DNA from: Dolichospermum planctonicum
GTDB lineage: Bacteria > Cyanobacteriota > Cyanobacteriia > Cyanobacteriales > Nostocaceae
DNA: 60,263 nt
Assembly: GCF_005402965.1 (NCBI RefSeq)
Contig: NZ_BJCF01000027.1
Span: forward strand, 1 to 60,263
Reading direction: 5' to 3'
A model generated the notes under the pieces. That model had not been told where the DNA came from and did no database searches. It saw only the letters and a program-made list of their open reading frames with translations. The translations under genes and the position numbers were made by a program. Below, in pieces: positions 16,531 through 29,441 of this stretch; the stretch's first letter is position 1, and every line of letters starts with the position of its first letter.

Positions 16531-16790
16531 AACTGTATATTTGCTTGCTCAAGCTGATTTTTATTTTTACATAGGTGATTGTAAATTACGTTAATTAACC
16601 TTATGTATACACCTAACACTATCACGAAAACAATGCAAGTTAACTTAAAAAAAGTTAATATTTTTTGGATACTTTGATTATTCAGTATAATGTACTACCT
16701 TTTAAGACAAAATAAACCCCGTAATAAATAAGAGATAAAAATCCGCTTTTCTCCGACCTCTTTATTGTCTGCGATTTGTTAAAAAAATAT

Positions 16791-18422
16791 TTACCAAATG
16801 ATGATTCCCTCCCATTTGGCTAAGGTTTTATCACTAATTCCTGGTATTTTGCCAACATCTTTGAAAGAAGTAAATTTTTGTTGTTGTCGGGCTATAATTA
16901 TTTTTTGGGCTAACTTTTTACCAACTCCGGGAAGAGTTTCTAATTCTGCTTGAGTTGCGGTATTGAGGTTAATTTTAGTCGGAGTGGAAATTCTCGAAGA
17001 TGATGGTTTTTGTATTTGGGGACATTGTTTAACTTCTGCGTCTATTTTAGATTGGATATTTGCTGGTAAACCTGTTTTTATTTTACCATAGAGCCGATTA
17101 AATTCGCGCTGAAAATGATTTGCTACCGTAGGATTTTCAATGACAATTAATATTTCATCATTGCCATGATTAGCAGCTTCAGACCAATTATGTGAACCTG
17201 TAATTACAGTTTGATGGTCAATAACTGCAAATTTATGATGTAATAAATCACCTTGGGGTAAAATGGGAACTCCCACGGTAGAAATCGGATTTTTCCAAGG
17301 ATGATTATCTACTTCATCTTGACAGTTATCACTTAAAGAAAATCCCATCATATCTAAAGCTTCACTGTAGGGACGATAAGCAAATTCTGGTTCAATTAAA
17401 GCCCGAATTTGGACTTTTTGATCATGCAGGTTTTCGAGGGTATTAGCAAGTTGTTGATCTGAAAATACGAATAATGCTAAATCAATGGTTTTTCTACTTG
17501 CGGATAAAGTTTGATTAATTAAACCATTACTGCTAATATTCCAGGGTTGAGTGGGAGAAATTGGGGAAAAATTAACTGTGATTTTGCTATTACCTACGAT
17601 GATTGTTTTGGGTTGACGGGGAGGTTTTTGAAGTCCGAATTTACTATCTAGTTTTCCTCCTATACCGTCACCCCACATAATATTAAACTCCTGGGTGAGT
17701 AAAGTTGCTAATTCAGGACTATCAATTTTGAGTAAATTATTATTATTTCCTAAACTACTAGGATTTGTAAAATCTCCAGAGGTATCACTCAGGGTAAAAT
17801 TTGCAGAAGTAATAATCACAAAACGATGATCAACAACCACAAATTTATGGTGCATTAAATTACTACCTTTTGAACCATCCGCAGTATCATCTATTGCAGG
17901 AATTTGGGCATTTTTAATAATTACTAAAGCATCTCGTTGACTAATTTCTTCTGATGTGATTTGATGATCTTGATTGAGATCAACAAATTTCTGAAAATCT
18001 TGATATTGTTCTTTTTCTCTTTTTCCTAATTTGGCTATTTCTGCGGAAGTGAAACTACTCCAAGGACGAGAATAATTACTTTCTAAAATCAACCTAATTT
18101 TTACGCCGTCTTTTTGTTTTTGTGCTAATATCTGGGCAACTTTTGGTAACCGCAACTGTTGTACAGCTATATCAATAGTAGATTTAGCTTGAGAAATAGT
18201 ATCCACAATTTGCTTTTCTAAATCGTCCCCTAAGCGAGTTTTTTGACGATAGATTTCCCGATATTCGGAGGATTGAGAATTATTGAAGTAAACTTGAATT
18301 AAAGGATCTTGTGGTAATGGTGCTAAAAGCTGATTTCCTGATTTAACTCGTTCACAAATAGTCAGGGTGAATAGCAACAAAAATATACAGGAAAAATAGC
18401 GGATTTGTGGGAAAATAGACAC
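16791..18422 (-). CDS. Exported PLD-type nuclease/phosphodiesterase with EF-hand and HhH domain
   Basis: The 543-residue protein begins with a signal-type hydrophobic stretch (8-22). It has two phospholipase-D HxKxxxxD motifs: HHKFVVVD at 191-198 and HHKFAVID in the second half, each followed by the N of SANF or SHNW. Inserted in the first PLD domain is DLNQDHQITSEE (148-159), a canonical 12-residue EF-hand calcium loop. The last 60 residues (INLNTATQAELETLPGVGKK...) form ComEA-like helix-hairpin-helix motifs for DNA binding. Together they suggest a calcium-regulated, DNA-binding extracytoplasmic phosphodiesterase, plausibly a nuclease. It is monocistronic. Confidence 0.8.
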   Translation of the reverse strand: MSIFPQIRYFSCIFLLLFTLTICERVKSGNQLLAPLPQDPLIQVYFNNSQSSEYREIYRQKTRLGDDLEKQIVDTISQAKSTIDIAVQQLRLPKVAQILAQKQKDGVKIRLILESNYSRPWSSFTSAEIAKLGKREKEQYQDFQKFVDLNQDHQITSEEISQRDALVIIKNAQIPAIDDTADGSKGSNLMHHKFVVVDHRFVIITSANFTLSDTSGDFTNPSSLGNNNNLLKIDSPELATLLTQEFNIMWGDGIGGKLDSKFGLQKPPRQPKTIIVGNSKITVNFSPISPTQPWNISSNGLINQTLSASRKTIDLALFVFSDQQLANTLENLHDQKVQIRALIEPEFAYRPYSEALDMMGFSLSDNCQDEVDNHPWKNPISTVGVPILPQGDLLHHKFAVIDHQTVITGSHNWSEAANHGNDEILIVIENPTVANHFQREFNRLYGKIKTGLPANIQSKIDAEVKQCPQIQKPSSSRISTPTKINLNTATQAELETLPGVGKKLAQKIIIARQQQKFTSFKDVGKIPGISDKTLAKWEGIIIW

Positions 18423-18563
18423 AGCAATCTAATTAAAGTAAATTACAGGGATTTGAATACGATTTTAATATAATAATTAAATCACAATTGGCGACTTGGT
18501 GCGAAACTTTTACCTAAAAAAGACAATGAGTAAATTATTACTCCCACTCAATGATTAATTTTT

Positions 18564-19706
18564 ATGCAAGTATATCTAGACTATAGTGCAACTACTCCCA
18601 CTCGTCCAGAAGCGATCGCTATGATCCAGACAGTCTTAACTCAACAGTGGGGTAATCCTTCTAGTTTACATGAATGGGGCAACCGTGGCGCATTGGTTTT
18701 AGAAACAGCGAGAATGCAAGTTGCGGGGTTAATTAACGCTGTTCCTCAAGGGATTATTTTTACTTCTGGGGGAACGGAAGCGGACAATTTAGCGATGATG
18801 GGGGTGGCGGGATGTTATCATGTTCCCCAGCATATAATTATTTCCAGTGTAGAACATTCGGCTATTTCTGAACCGGCGAAAATCTTAGAAAATTGGGGTT
18901 GGGAAATTACCCGTTTGGGTGTAAATCATCAAGGAAGAGTCAACCCCGAAGAGCTAAAAGCAGTATTGCGAGATAATACAGTATTGGTATCTGTGATTTA
19001 TGGACAAAGTGAGGTAGGAACAGTCCAACCTATTGCTGAATTAAGTAAAATAACTGAAATCCACGGTGCTTTATTTCACACTGACGCGGTGCAAGTTGCT
19101 GGACGTTTACCGATAGATGTACAGGATTTACCAATAGATTTACTAAGTATATCTAGTCATAAATTATATGGTTGTTTGGGAGCAGGGGCTTTATATGTAC
19201 GTCCGGGGGTGAAATTAAAACCGTTGTTGGTTGGGGGTGGACAGGAGGCCGGACTGCGTTCAGGGACGCAAGCAACCCCAGCTATTGCTGGGTTTGGGGT
19301 AGCTGCGGAGTTAGCAGCACGGGAATTAGAGACGGAAAGGGTGAGATTAATGGAATTACGCGATCGCTTATTTGCTATTTTAGCAGATATTCCCAGTTTA
19401 ATACCCACAGGAGACAGAACTAACCGATTACCCCACCATCTTAGTTTTTATTTAGCAACTGCGGACGGGGAAAAAATCAGCGGAAAAACTTTGGTACGTC
19501 AGTTAAATTTAGCAGGTATTGGTATTAGTGCTGGTGCTGCTTGTCATAGCGGAAAATTAAGCCCCAGTCCGATTTTATTAGCAATGGGATATTCTGAAAA
19601 AGCGGCTTTGGGAGGAATTAGATTAACTTTAGGAAAACAAACAACAGCAGCGGATATTGACTGGACAGCAATGGTTTTAAAACAGGTTTTACAGAGGTTG
19701 AATTAA
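18564..19706 (+). CDS. Cysteine desulfurase (NifS/IscS family)
   Basis: This 380-residue PLP enzyme takes sulfur from cysteine to give alanine and a persulfide for Fe-S clusters and thio-cofactors. It shows SGGTEADNLA (68-77), His98 (VEHSA), Asp174 with HTDAVQ, and the Schiff-base lysine Lys200 in SSHKLYG. The persulfide-carrying Cys327 is in GAACHSG, and the R-S-G-T-Q substrate motif is in the 232-236 region. It is a cytosolic dimer. It stands alone with divergent neighbours, no nif or suf gene is nearby, and it is probably a housekeeping NifS-like paralogue. ATG start at 18564. Confidence 0.88.
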   Translation: MQVYLDYSATTPTRPEAIAMIQTVLTQQWGNPSSLHEWGNRGALVLETARMQVAGLINAVPQGIIFTSGGTEADNLAMMGVAGCYHVPQHIIISSVEHSAISEPAKILENWGWEITRLGVNHQGRVNPEELKAVLRDNTVLVSVIYGQSEVGTVQPIAELSKITEIHGALFHTDAVQVAGRLPIDVQDLPIDLLSISSHKLYGCLGAGALYVRPGVKLKPLLVGGGQEAGLRSGTQATPAIAGFGVAAELAARELETERVRLMELRDRLFAILADIPSLIPTGDRTNRLPHHLSFYLATADGEKISGKTLVRQLNLAGIGISAGAACHSGKLSPSPILLAMGYSEKAALGGIRLTLGKQTTAADIDWTAMVLKQVLQRLN

Positions 19707-19800
19707 GAATAACCAGGAAAAGTCAAAACTCTATTGCTCAAAATGTTATTCTTTGCGTGATATACATTCATAATATTCAGCAATGCAGTCAAGTCAGTTA

Positions 19801-21147
<1,347 letters not shown>

Positions 21148-21342
21148 ATAACTCCAGAAATAACATCGGCCTGTCGCCGGTCACGGCTTCAGTCTTAGGC
21201 GGACGAATGGTTTAAAATACTCAATGGGCAGCAAGCACCAAGACTAGGGGCAAATGCCATAATCCCCTATGATAGCAGAATTCAATAACTATAGTGAGAG
21301 AATTAAATATTCACCCAGCGACTTTGTAAGACTTTGTAAACT

Positions 21343-22104
21343 ATGGCTGAACTACCTAAAACCCTAGAAGATGCGATCGCTCAGTCCTGTGAAGCGGTAA
21401 AATCAGCTGTAGCTGATGGTATAATGCGGATTCAAGTTGAGTTATTATTTCCAGAACTCAAATTCATGACAGTTGCAGAACAATTTCTCCCTTTATTTAC
21501 TGAATATGAATCCGGTCTAAAAGTCTTCTTTGCTGACGCGGGTGCGGCTGCTTTAGCTCGTCGTGACTGGACATCAGCAGAGTCTAACTTAGGCATTAAT
21601 CTTGTACGCGAGAAAATTTTAGATATCGGTACAGGTAGGGCTGCTTCCTTAGCAGCGAAAATTCAGCCAGAAGATGAAATTTTCCTGTTTATTGCCCCAA
21701 CATCGGTAGAAGTACCACAATTAGAAAAGCTGTGTGAAATTATAGGGGAACGCCCCGTAATTATGTTAACTCCCCGGTTGGAAGATTCTAGTATTGTAGG
21801 TATTGGTTACACAGCCAGGGAAACCCGTCGTCGCTTTATTAGTACCATTGAATCTTCTTACTATATCCGTGCTGTAGATGATCAATCTGCCCTATTTCGT
21901 TGCTATCCTGGACAATGGGAAGTATGGTTAGAAACAGAGGGAGAATATCAAAAAGTTGCGGAACTCCCTAAAAAACCATCTGGTGACGAATTAGACGCGA
22001 TTCTTATGGGGGGACAAAAGGAAAACACCAGCGACGGGACACCTACTAAAAAACCCAGTCTATTTAAGAGTTTACAGCGGTTCATTAAAGCTTTAAGCAA
22101 TTAG
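21343..22104 (+). CDS. DUF1995 family protein
   Basis: A 253-residue DUF1995 protein found in cyanobacteria and plastids, where relatives (LPA3 type) are linked to photosystem II accumulation. The family pattern is visible: LPKTLEDAIAQS at the start, VELLFPEL, LFIAPTS, then MLTPRLED and an FRCYPGQWEVW segment. No signal or membrane segment is seen, so it is probably cytosolic or loosely attached to thylakoids. Its role in this organism is inferred from the family only. It precedes dnaN by about 85 bases, same strand. Confidence 0.8.
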   Translation: MAELPKTLEDAIAQSCEAVKSAVADGIMRIQVELLFPELKFMTVAEQFLPLFTEYESGLKVFFADAGAAALARRDWTSAESNLGINLVREKILDIGTGRAASLAAKIQPEDEIFLFIAPTSVEVPQLEKLCEIIGERPVIMLTPRLEDSSIVGIGYTARETRRRFISTIESSYYIRAVDDQSALFRCYPGQWEVWLETEGEYQKVAELPKKPSGDELDAILMGGQKENTSDGTPTKKPSLFKSLQRFIKALSN

Positions 22105-22190
22105 AATCACGTAGTGATGGGAAAATTGGTGAATACCTAATTACCCATTACCAATTACAACAACCAATTCCTCCATTATTGAATTTAAAG

Positions 22191-23342
22191 ATGAAATTAA
22201 TTTGTTCCCAAAGTGATCTCAGTAGTAATCTTTCCCTTGTCAGTCGTGCAGTTCCATCTCGACCAACCCACCCGGTACTTGCTAATATATTATTACAGGC
22301 CGATGCCCAAACTAATCAAGTTAGTTTAACAGCCTTTGATTTGAGTTTAGGTATTCGTACTAGTTTTAGTGCTGAGGTATTAGAAAGTGGGGAAATTGCT
22401 CTCCCGGCCAAACTACTTGTAGATATCACCTCTCGTTTACCAGAAGGGGAAATCACCCTTGATGATCAATCAGGGGACAGCAGTGGAGAAGGTATACTTG
22501 TAACACTAAAACCCAGAAGTGGACGTTATCAAGTGCGGGCTATGGGTGCGGAAGAATTTCCCGAATTACCCGTAATTGAAAACGCTGAAGCAATTACCCT
22601 TACCACTGCGGCACTTATTGAAGGCTTAAAAGGTTCTTTATTTGCTACTAGTTCAGATGAAACTAAGCAAGTTCTCACAGGTGTACATTTAACATTAAAA
22701 CAGGATACATTAGAATTTGCTGCTACCGATGGACACCGTTTAGCAGTCCTAGAAACCACAAATGAGCGTTCTGTTGAGGGTAGCGAACAAGTAGAAGTGA
22801 CAGTACCAGCGAAAGCATTACGGGAACTACAAAGGATGTTAGGGCATAATTCCGCATCTGAAGAAACAGTAGATGTATATCTTGATCACGGTCAAGTTGT
22901 ATTTGCTTGGGCATTTCAACGTTTAACAAGCCGGACATTAGAAGGACAATACCCCGCTTATCGGCAATTAATCCCCCGACAATTTGAACGACAAGTAACA
23001 TTAGAAAGAAAGCAATTTATCAGCACTTTAGAACGAATTGCTGTGTTAGCAGACCAGAAAAATAATATTGTCAAAGTTAGCATTGATAATGCTAATCAAG
23101 AAATTACTTTATCTTGTGAAGCGCAAGATGTAGGTAGTGGAACAGAATCAATACCGGCGCAAATTTCGGGAGAAAATATAGACATTGCTTTTAATGTTAA
23201 ATATCTCATGGAAGGCTTGAAAGAACTACCATCTTCAGAAATTCAAATGCACCTAAATCAAAGTTTAACTCCAGTTATTTTCACTCCCTTGGGTGGTTTA
23301 AAAATGACTTATTTAGCTATGCCCGTACAACTGAGAAATTAG
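22191..23342 (+). CDS. dnaN: DNA polymerase III beta subunit (sliding clamp)
   Basis: The 383-residue clamp forms a ring of two three-domain subunits that tethers the replicative polymerase. It starts MKLICSQSDLSSNLSLVSRAVPSRPTHPVLANI, the usual DnaN N-terminus, shows TDGHRLA in the middle, and ends LTPVIFTPLGGLKMTYLAMPVQL, where the hydrophobic peptide-binding pocket lies. I use the ATG at 22191; an in-frame TTG at 22179 would add four residues. No dnaA or oriC-like DnaA-box cluster was seen nearby, so this dnaN is separate from an origin, as in other cyanobacteria. Confidence 0.95.
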   Translation: MKLICSQSDLSSNLSLVSRAVPSRPTHPVLANILLQADAQTNQVSLTAFDLSLGIRTSFSAEVLESGEIALPAKLLVDITSRLPEGEITLDDQSGDSSGEGILVTLKPRSGRYQVRAMGAEEFPELPVIENAEAITLTTAALIEGLKGSLFATSSDETKQVLTGVHLTLKQDTLEFAATDGHRLAVLETTNERSVEGSEQVEVTVPAKALRELQRMLGHNSASEETVDVYLDHGQVVFAWAFQRLTSRTLEGQYPAYRQLIPRQFERQVTLERKQFISTLERIAVLADQKNNIVKVSIDNANQEITLSCEAQDVGSGTESIPAQISGENIDIAFNVKYLMEGLKELPSSEIQMHLNQSLTPVIFTPLGGLKMTYLAMPVQLRN

Positions 23343-23591
23343 ATTTTATTTGTTAGAGAACGTATGTTTATCCGTTCCCTAACTTTTTTCTAATTCCCCT
23401 TGATAATATCTACTCTTGACGAGAAAAATTTTATTGCTTTTTCACCTTGGTACTAAAAATAATCCATGGTGCCATTGTCATTATATGATAATTATCAGTC
23501 TATTAGTCCCAAAAAATACTTAGCTTGTGCTGAAGAAACAATTATAGTTACAATAACCCTGTTCGGTGCAAATACCTTTTTGGAGTTGATA

Positions 23592-25973
23592 ATGACATTA
23601 ATAACCACAACCTCACCTCAGCCGTTGACAGACACAGAAATCAGCAAAATTAATGCATATTGGCGTGCCGCTAACTACCTTTCTGTTGGACAAATATACC
23701 TGCTTGATAATCCCTTACTGAAAGAAACCCTCAAACAAGAACACGTCAAACCCCGACTATTGGGACATTGGGGAACTACTCCAGGACTAAATTTGATTTA
23801 TGCCCATTTGAACCGAGTTATAAAAAAATACGACCTCAACGCCATTTATATCGCTGGACCAGGACATGGTGGACCGGGACTTGTCGCCAATACATACTTA
23901 GAAGGAACATATAGCGAATATTACCCTAATATCTCTCAAGATGCTGAAGGAATGCAAAAATTATTTAAGCAATTTTCCTTTCCTGGTGGTATTCCTAGTC
24001 ATGTCGCTCCTGAAACCCCCGGTTCTATCCACGAAGGGGGAGAATTAGGCTATGCTTTAGTTCACGCTTATGGTGCAGTATTTGACAACCCTGATTTAAT
24101 TGTAGCTGCGGTTGTGGGTGACGGAGAAGCGGAAACTGGACCTTTAGCTACTAGTTGGCATTCTAACAAATTTATTAACCCTGTTACTGATGGTGCGGTG
24201 TTACCAATTCTGCATTTGAATGGTTATAAAATTGCCAACCCTACAGTATTAGCACGGATACCTGATGCAGAGTTAGAAAGTCTATTTATCGGCTATGGTT
24301 ATAAACCATACTTTGTCGAAGGTGCAGATCCTACGGAAGTTCACAAACAAATGGCGGCGGTGTTAGATACAATCATTCCTGAAATCCAGGGTATTCAACT
24401 AGAAGCGCGAGTACATGGGGTTCAACAAAGACCACAATGGCCAATGATTATCCTCCGCACTCCTAAAGGTTGGACAGGTCCCAAGGAAGTAGACGGGAAG
24501 AAAACAGAAGGTTATTGGCGATCGCACCAAGTCCCTTTTAGTGATATAGCTGGTAAACCGGAACATCTGCAACTATTAGAAGATTGGCTCAAAAGCTACA
24601 AACCAGAAGAACTATTTGATACCAATGGTCAACTGATTCCCGAACTCGCAGAATTAGCTCCCCAAGGTCAGCGTCGCATGGGAGACAACCCCCACGCAAA
24701 TGGCGGAATTTTGCTGCGTGATTTGAAAATGCCTGATTTTACCAACTATGCCGTAGAAGTACCTAAACCAGGAACAATTAACGCTGAAGCAACAAAAGTT
24801 ACTGGTAAGTTTCTCCGCGACATCATGAAACTAAACGACGAGAGCCGTAACTTCCGCGTTTTTGGTCCTGACGAAACGGCATCAAATCGTCTAGACCCTT
24901 TATTTGAAGTGACAAATCGCGCTTGGGATGCGGAAACTCTCCCCGAAGATGACCATTTAGCTCCCGACGGTCGAGTTATGGAAATCCTCAGCGAAACCAA
25001 CTGTCAAGGGTGGTTAGAGGGATATTTGTTAACAGGTCGTCATGGTTTCTTCTCCTGCTATGAAGCCTTTATTCACATCATTGATTCAATGTTCAACCAA
25101 CACGCTAAATGGTTGAAAACAACCCGTCACATTACCTGGAGAAGACCAATTGCATCTTTAAATTATCTTCTCACTTCTCATGTTTGGCGGCAAGATCATA
25201 ACGGTTTTTCTCACCAAGATCCGGGTTTTATTGATCATGTAATTAATAAAAAATCCGAGATCATTCGTGTTTATCTTCCCCCAGATGCGAACACCTTGCT
25301 ATCAGTAACCGACCATTGTTTAAAAAGTCGTAACTATGTCAATGTCATTGTGGCAGGTAAACAACCCGCATTACAATATTTAGATATAGATTCAGCTATT
25401 AAACACACTACTAAAGGTTTAGGAATTTGGGAATGGGCTAGTAATGACCAAAACAGTGAACCAGATGTAGTTATGGCTTGTGCTGGGGATATTCCCACCT
25501 TGGAAACCTTAGCAGCAGTGGATATTTTACGTCAAAATTTCCCAGATTTAAAAGTGCGAGTTGTGAATGTTGTTGATTTAATGACACTACAACCAAAAAG
25601 CGAACATCCTCACGGTTTAAGTAATAAAGACTTTGATATAATTTTCACAACTGACAAACCAGTTATCTTTGCATTTCATGGTTATCCTTGGTTAATTCAT
25701 CGTCTCACTTATCGGCATACAAATCATCAAAATATTCATGTCCGTGGTTATAAAGAAGAGGGAACAACAACCACACCTTTTGATATGGTGGTCATGAATG
25801 ATCTAGATAGATTCCACTTAGTTATGGATGTCATTGACCGTGTACCAAAGTTAGGTTATCAAGCAGCTTATGTTAAGCAAAAATTGCAAGATAAGTTGAT
25901 TTCACATCAGCATTATATCCAGAAACACGGTGAAGATATGCCAGAAATCCGTGATTGGACTTGGCCATATTAA
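23592..25973 (+). CDS. xfp: Xylulose-5-phosphate/fructose-6-phosphate phosphoketolase
   Basis: The 793-residue TPP enzyme splits xylulose-5-P or fructose-6-P into acetyl-phosphate and a smaller sugar phosphate. It shows [19 protein letters not shown], the [10 protein letters not shown] motif, and the TPP region [21 protein letters not shown]. The C-terminal half has [15 protein letters not shown] and GKQP. I chose the ATG at 23592, with GGAG about 7 bases upstream. An upstream in-frame ATG (23466) would add 42 atypical residues. It is the first gene of a catabolic cluster with gap, pyk, tal and ackA, the last of which would turn acetyl-phosphate into acetate and ATP. Confidence 0.95.
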   Translation: MTLITTTSPQPLTDTEISKINAYWRAANYLSVGQIYLLDNPLLKETLKQEHVKPRLLGHWGTTPGLNLIYAHLNRVIKKYDLNAIYIAGPGHGGPGLVANTYLEGTYSEYYPNISQDAEGMQKLFKQFSFPGGIPSHVAPETPGSIHEGGELGYALVHAYGAVFDNPDLIVAAVVGDGEAETGPLATSWHSNKFINPVTDGAVLPILHLNGYKIANPTVLARIPDAELESLFIGYGYKPYFVEGADPTEVHKQMAAVLDTIIPEIQGIQLEARVHGVQQRPQWPMIILRTPKGWTGPKEVDGKKTEGYWRSHQVPFSDIAGKPEHLQLLEDWLKSYKPEELFDTNGQLIPELAELAPQGQRRMGDNPHANGGILLRDLKMPDFTNYAVEVPKPGTINAEATKVTGKFLRDIMKLNDESRNFRVFGPDETASNRLDPLFEVTNRAWDAETLPEDDHLAPDGRVMEILSETNCQGWLEGYLLTGRHGFFSCYEAFIHIIDSMFNQHAKWLKTTRHITWRRPIASLNYLLTSHVWRQDHNGFSHQDPGFIDHVINKKSEIIRVYLPPDANTLLSVTDHCLKSRNYVNVIVAGKQPALQYLDIDSAIKHTTKGLGIWEWASNDQNSEPDVVMACAGDIPTLETLAAVDILRQNFPDLKVRVVNVVDLMTLQPKSEHPHGLSNKDFDIIFTTDKPVIFAFHGYPWLIHRLTYRHTNHQNIHVRGYKEEGTTTTPFDMVVMNDLDRFHLVMDVIDRVPKLGYQAAYVKQKLQDKLISHQHYIQKHGEDMPEIRDWTWPY

Positions 25974-26002
25974 TAATTGAGTCATTCTGATTTTATTGGT
26001 AA

Positions 26003-26023
26003 GGGTTTAGCACTGCTAAACCC
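26003..26023. terminator. Hairpin after xfp
   Basis: GGGTTTAGC (26003-26011) and GCTAAACCC (26015-26023) pair perfectly with a three-base loop, 30 bases after the xfp stop. No long U-run follows, so it could be a weak terminator or a member of the palindrome family (GGGTTTAGCAxTGCTAAACCC) common between genes in Nostocales. The rest of 25974-26209 shows no gene. Confidence 0.45.
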
Positions 26024-26209
26024 CTACACATCTAGGGCTTGTGTAATCTTGTAAAAGATTATTGCTCTTGATGCTAGAATGTAAAGACCAGGGTTATAAA
26101 AATATCTTTCTATGATTCAAAACACCTCAACAAACTATTGATTTAATTTACCAGCGATTACAAACAGCAATCCAAATTTCACAAACTAGACAATCATGAG
26201 ATCAAGATT

Positions 26210-26539
26210 ATGTTAGATTATACAATCAGTTTTGGCAACATATTTCAAGATTTAGGATTTGCTAATGCAGAAGAAAAACTAGCCAAAGTTAAATTAGCTT
26301 CGGTTATTACAGATATTTTAGAACAACAACAAATCACACCTCAACAAGCCGCACAAATTTTAGGATTAGAACTTGAACAAATAAATAATTTAACTAACGG
26401 TATTCTCAAAGAATTTACAATTGAAAATTTATTAAGTTATTTAATTAAATTAGGTCAAAATGTAGAAATAATGGTAACAAATAAACAGCCAGATAAATCT
26501 CAACCCAAAATTAATGTTGTCTATCAAAAAATTGCTTAA
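26210..26539 (+). CDS. XRE/HigA2-like helix-turn-helix antitoxin
   Basis: The 109-residue protein has a helix-turn-helix of the HigA2-like type (about 38-68): ITPQQAAQILGLELEQINNL. The following LLSYLIKLGQNVEIMV is typical of this antitoxin group. Such proteins repress their own operon and neutralise a RelE/HigB-type toxin. No intact toxin gene is visible upstream (26100-26209) or downstream, so it may be an orphan antitoxin. It lies in an accessory patch that splits xfp from gap. Confidence 0.65.
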   Translation: MLDYTISFGNIFQDLGFANAEEKLAKVKLASVITDILEQQQITPQQAAQILGLELEQINNLTNGILKEFTIENLLSYLIKLGQNVEIMVTNKQPDKSQPKINVVYQKIA

Positions 26540-26613
26540 TGCTAGTTGATGTTTAATTTTTGAAAAAATCTGATATAATTAGATCAAGCCTTTAGTTATA
26601 GGTTGAGATGATC

Positions 26614-26786
26614 ATGGAAACAATCACTAAAAAAATATAAAAAAATATATTTATTGGCAAGACGAGGATATGTTTATCGGTTACTTAGAAGAATCTCCTG
26701 ATTATTGGACTCAAGGAAATTCCTTAGAAGAACTCCAAGAGAATTTATTGGACTTATATCACGAATTTGACCATAATAATATTTAA
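26614..26786 (+). pseudogene. HicB-like antitoxin, frameshifted
   Basis: An ATG at 26614 opens METITKKI and stops in an A-rich run (26630-26645). One frame over, the DNA continues YWQDEDMFIGYLEESPDYWTQGNS LEELQENLLDLYHEF to a stop at 26786. That is the HicB-fold core (YxGYL.E.P...TQG.S.EEL.ENL). A 1-2 base slip in the poly-A joins both parts, so this is a broken gene, or less likely one read by slippage. No hicA adjoins it. The remainder of the 26540-26854 gap holds nothing else recognised. Confidence 0.65.
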
Positions 26787-26854
26787 AAATGTTACAAAAC
26801 TCTTAATTTTTCTTTATTGAGATTAGTAAATTTCCAAGTTGAGGTAAATCAAAT

Positions 26855-27373
26855 ATGACACAGGAATTAATAGACCTCAGAAATAGTATTTTAGAACAAC
26901 GTTACAGCGATGCTTTGGCTATTGTTGATGAATTAGAGGGGATGAGTAAACAAGCCATTTTACGGAATATTCAAGCATTTTTGAGAATTTTGTTAATTCA
27001 TTTGATTAAAAACAAAATAGAAGACCGATTAACTAATTCTTGGGTTGCTTCTATTCGCAATTCATTGATAGAAATTAAAAAAATAAATCTCAAAGAAAAT
27101 AAAAAATCCTATTATATCAATCAAAATGAATGGGATAGTTGGTTAGAGGATGAAATTGAATTAGCAATAGCTGACGCTAGTTTAGAAGTCATGAGTGGAA
27201 AATTCAAGCGTCAGCAACTTTCCCAAATGTTAAATAAACCACAACTAATATTAACTGCAACTGAGTTAATTAACTTTACCTATAATTATCAAATTAGAGA
27301 ATTACCAGATATTATTGATGATTATTTAGGTAATTTACCCGGTGGTGAAGATTGGAAGTTAGGGAAAAGGTAA
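26855..27373 (+). CDS. DUF29-type protein, tandem copy 1
   Basis: A 172-residue helical protein starting MTQELIDLRNSILEQRYSDALAIVDELEGMSK, a start shared with many cyanobacterial DUF29-like proteins. It carries SYYIN followed by EWDSWLEDEIELAIADAS and ends LPGGEDWKLGK. The function is unknown. The next gene is a close tandem copy of the same length, and both encode the same first 30 residues nearly unchanged. The two start about 520 bases apart with 5 bases between stop and start, so they are cotranscribed. Confidence 0.6.
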   Translation: MTQELIDLRNSILEQRYSDALAIVDELEGMSKQAILRNIQAFLRILLIHLIKNKIEDRLTNSWVASIRNSLIEIKKINLKENKKSYYINQNEWDSWLEDEIELAIADASLEVMSGKFKRQQLSQMLNKPQLILTATELINFTYNYQIRELPDIIDDYLGNLPGGEDWKLGKR

Positions 27374-27378
27374 TCAAT

Positions 27379-27897
27379 ATGACCCAGGAATTAATAGACC
27401 TCAGAAATAGTATCTTAGAACAACGTTATACCGACGCTTTGGCTATTGTTGATGAATTAGAGGGGATGAGTAAAAAAGCCATATTACGACAAATTAAGTC
27501 TTTTTTAAAAGTGTTGTTAATTCATTTGATTAAAAATCAAATTGAGAAAAGATTAACAAATTATTGGGTTGCTTCTATTCGCAATTCATTAATAGAAATT
27601 CAAGATATTAATCTCAAAGAAAATCAAAAATCCTATTATATCAATCAAGATGAATGGGATAGTTGGTTAGAAGATGAAATTGAATTAGCTATAGCTGATG
27701 CTAGTTTAGATGTTTTCGGTGGGATGTATAATGAATTTCAATTAGCGGAAATGGTCAATAGAGCAGAGGTAATTTCTATCGCTAGGAAATTTTTAGAATT
27801 GACTTATGTATATTCTGTTAAAGATTTACCAAAAGCTATTGCTGAACTTTTAGTTCAGTTACCCGGTGGTGAAAATTGGAAGTTAGGGAAAATGTGA
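27379..27897 (+). CDS. DUF29-type protein, tandem copy 2
   Basis: Also 172 residues and nearly identical to its neighbour over residues 1-125 (MTQELIDLRN...IELAIADAS). It differs strongly from about residue 130 on (VFGGMYNEFQLAEMVNRA versus VMSGKFKRQQLSQMLNKP) before both converge on LPGGENWKLGK. The ATG at 27379 matches copy 1; an in-frame earlier start at 27352 overlaps copy 1 and is unlikely. The pattern looks like duplication with a faster-evolving C-terminal region. Confidence 0.6.
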   Translation: MTQELIDLRNSILEQRYTDALAIVDELEGMSKKAILRQIKSFLKVLLIHLIKNQIEKRLTNYWVASIRNSLIEIQDINLKENQKSYYINQDEWDSWLEDEIELAIADASLDVFGGMYNEFQLAEMVNRAEVISIARKFLELTYVYSVKDLPKAIAELLVQLPGGENWKLGKM

Positions 27898-29323
<1,426 letters not shown>

Positions 29324-29441
29324 ATAATTATTCATTGTTAATTGTTGACAATCAATTAGCATTGTTTGCCTATCCATAGTTAATTGTTGTAAATAAGGGC
29401 TTAATGGGGTGTGCTACTTTACCATTATTCCTTACACAATT

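Noticed and set aside
22529..23001. Two reverse frames inside dnaN
   Set aside because: They lie wholly inside dnaN, which has strong protein-level support, and encode nothing recognised.
22191..23342. Replication origin next to dnaN
   Set aside because: No dnaA, no cluster of DnaA boxes and no AT-rich unwinding element was seen around dnaN.
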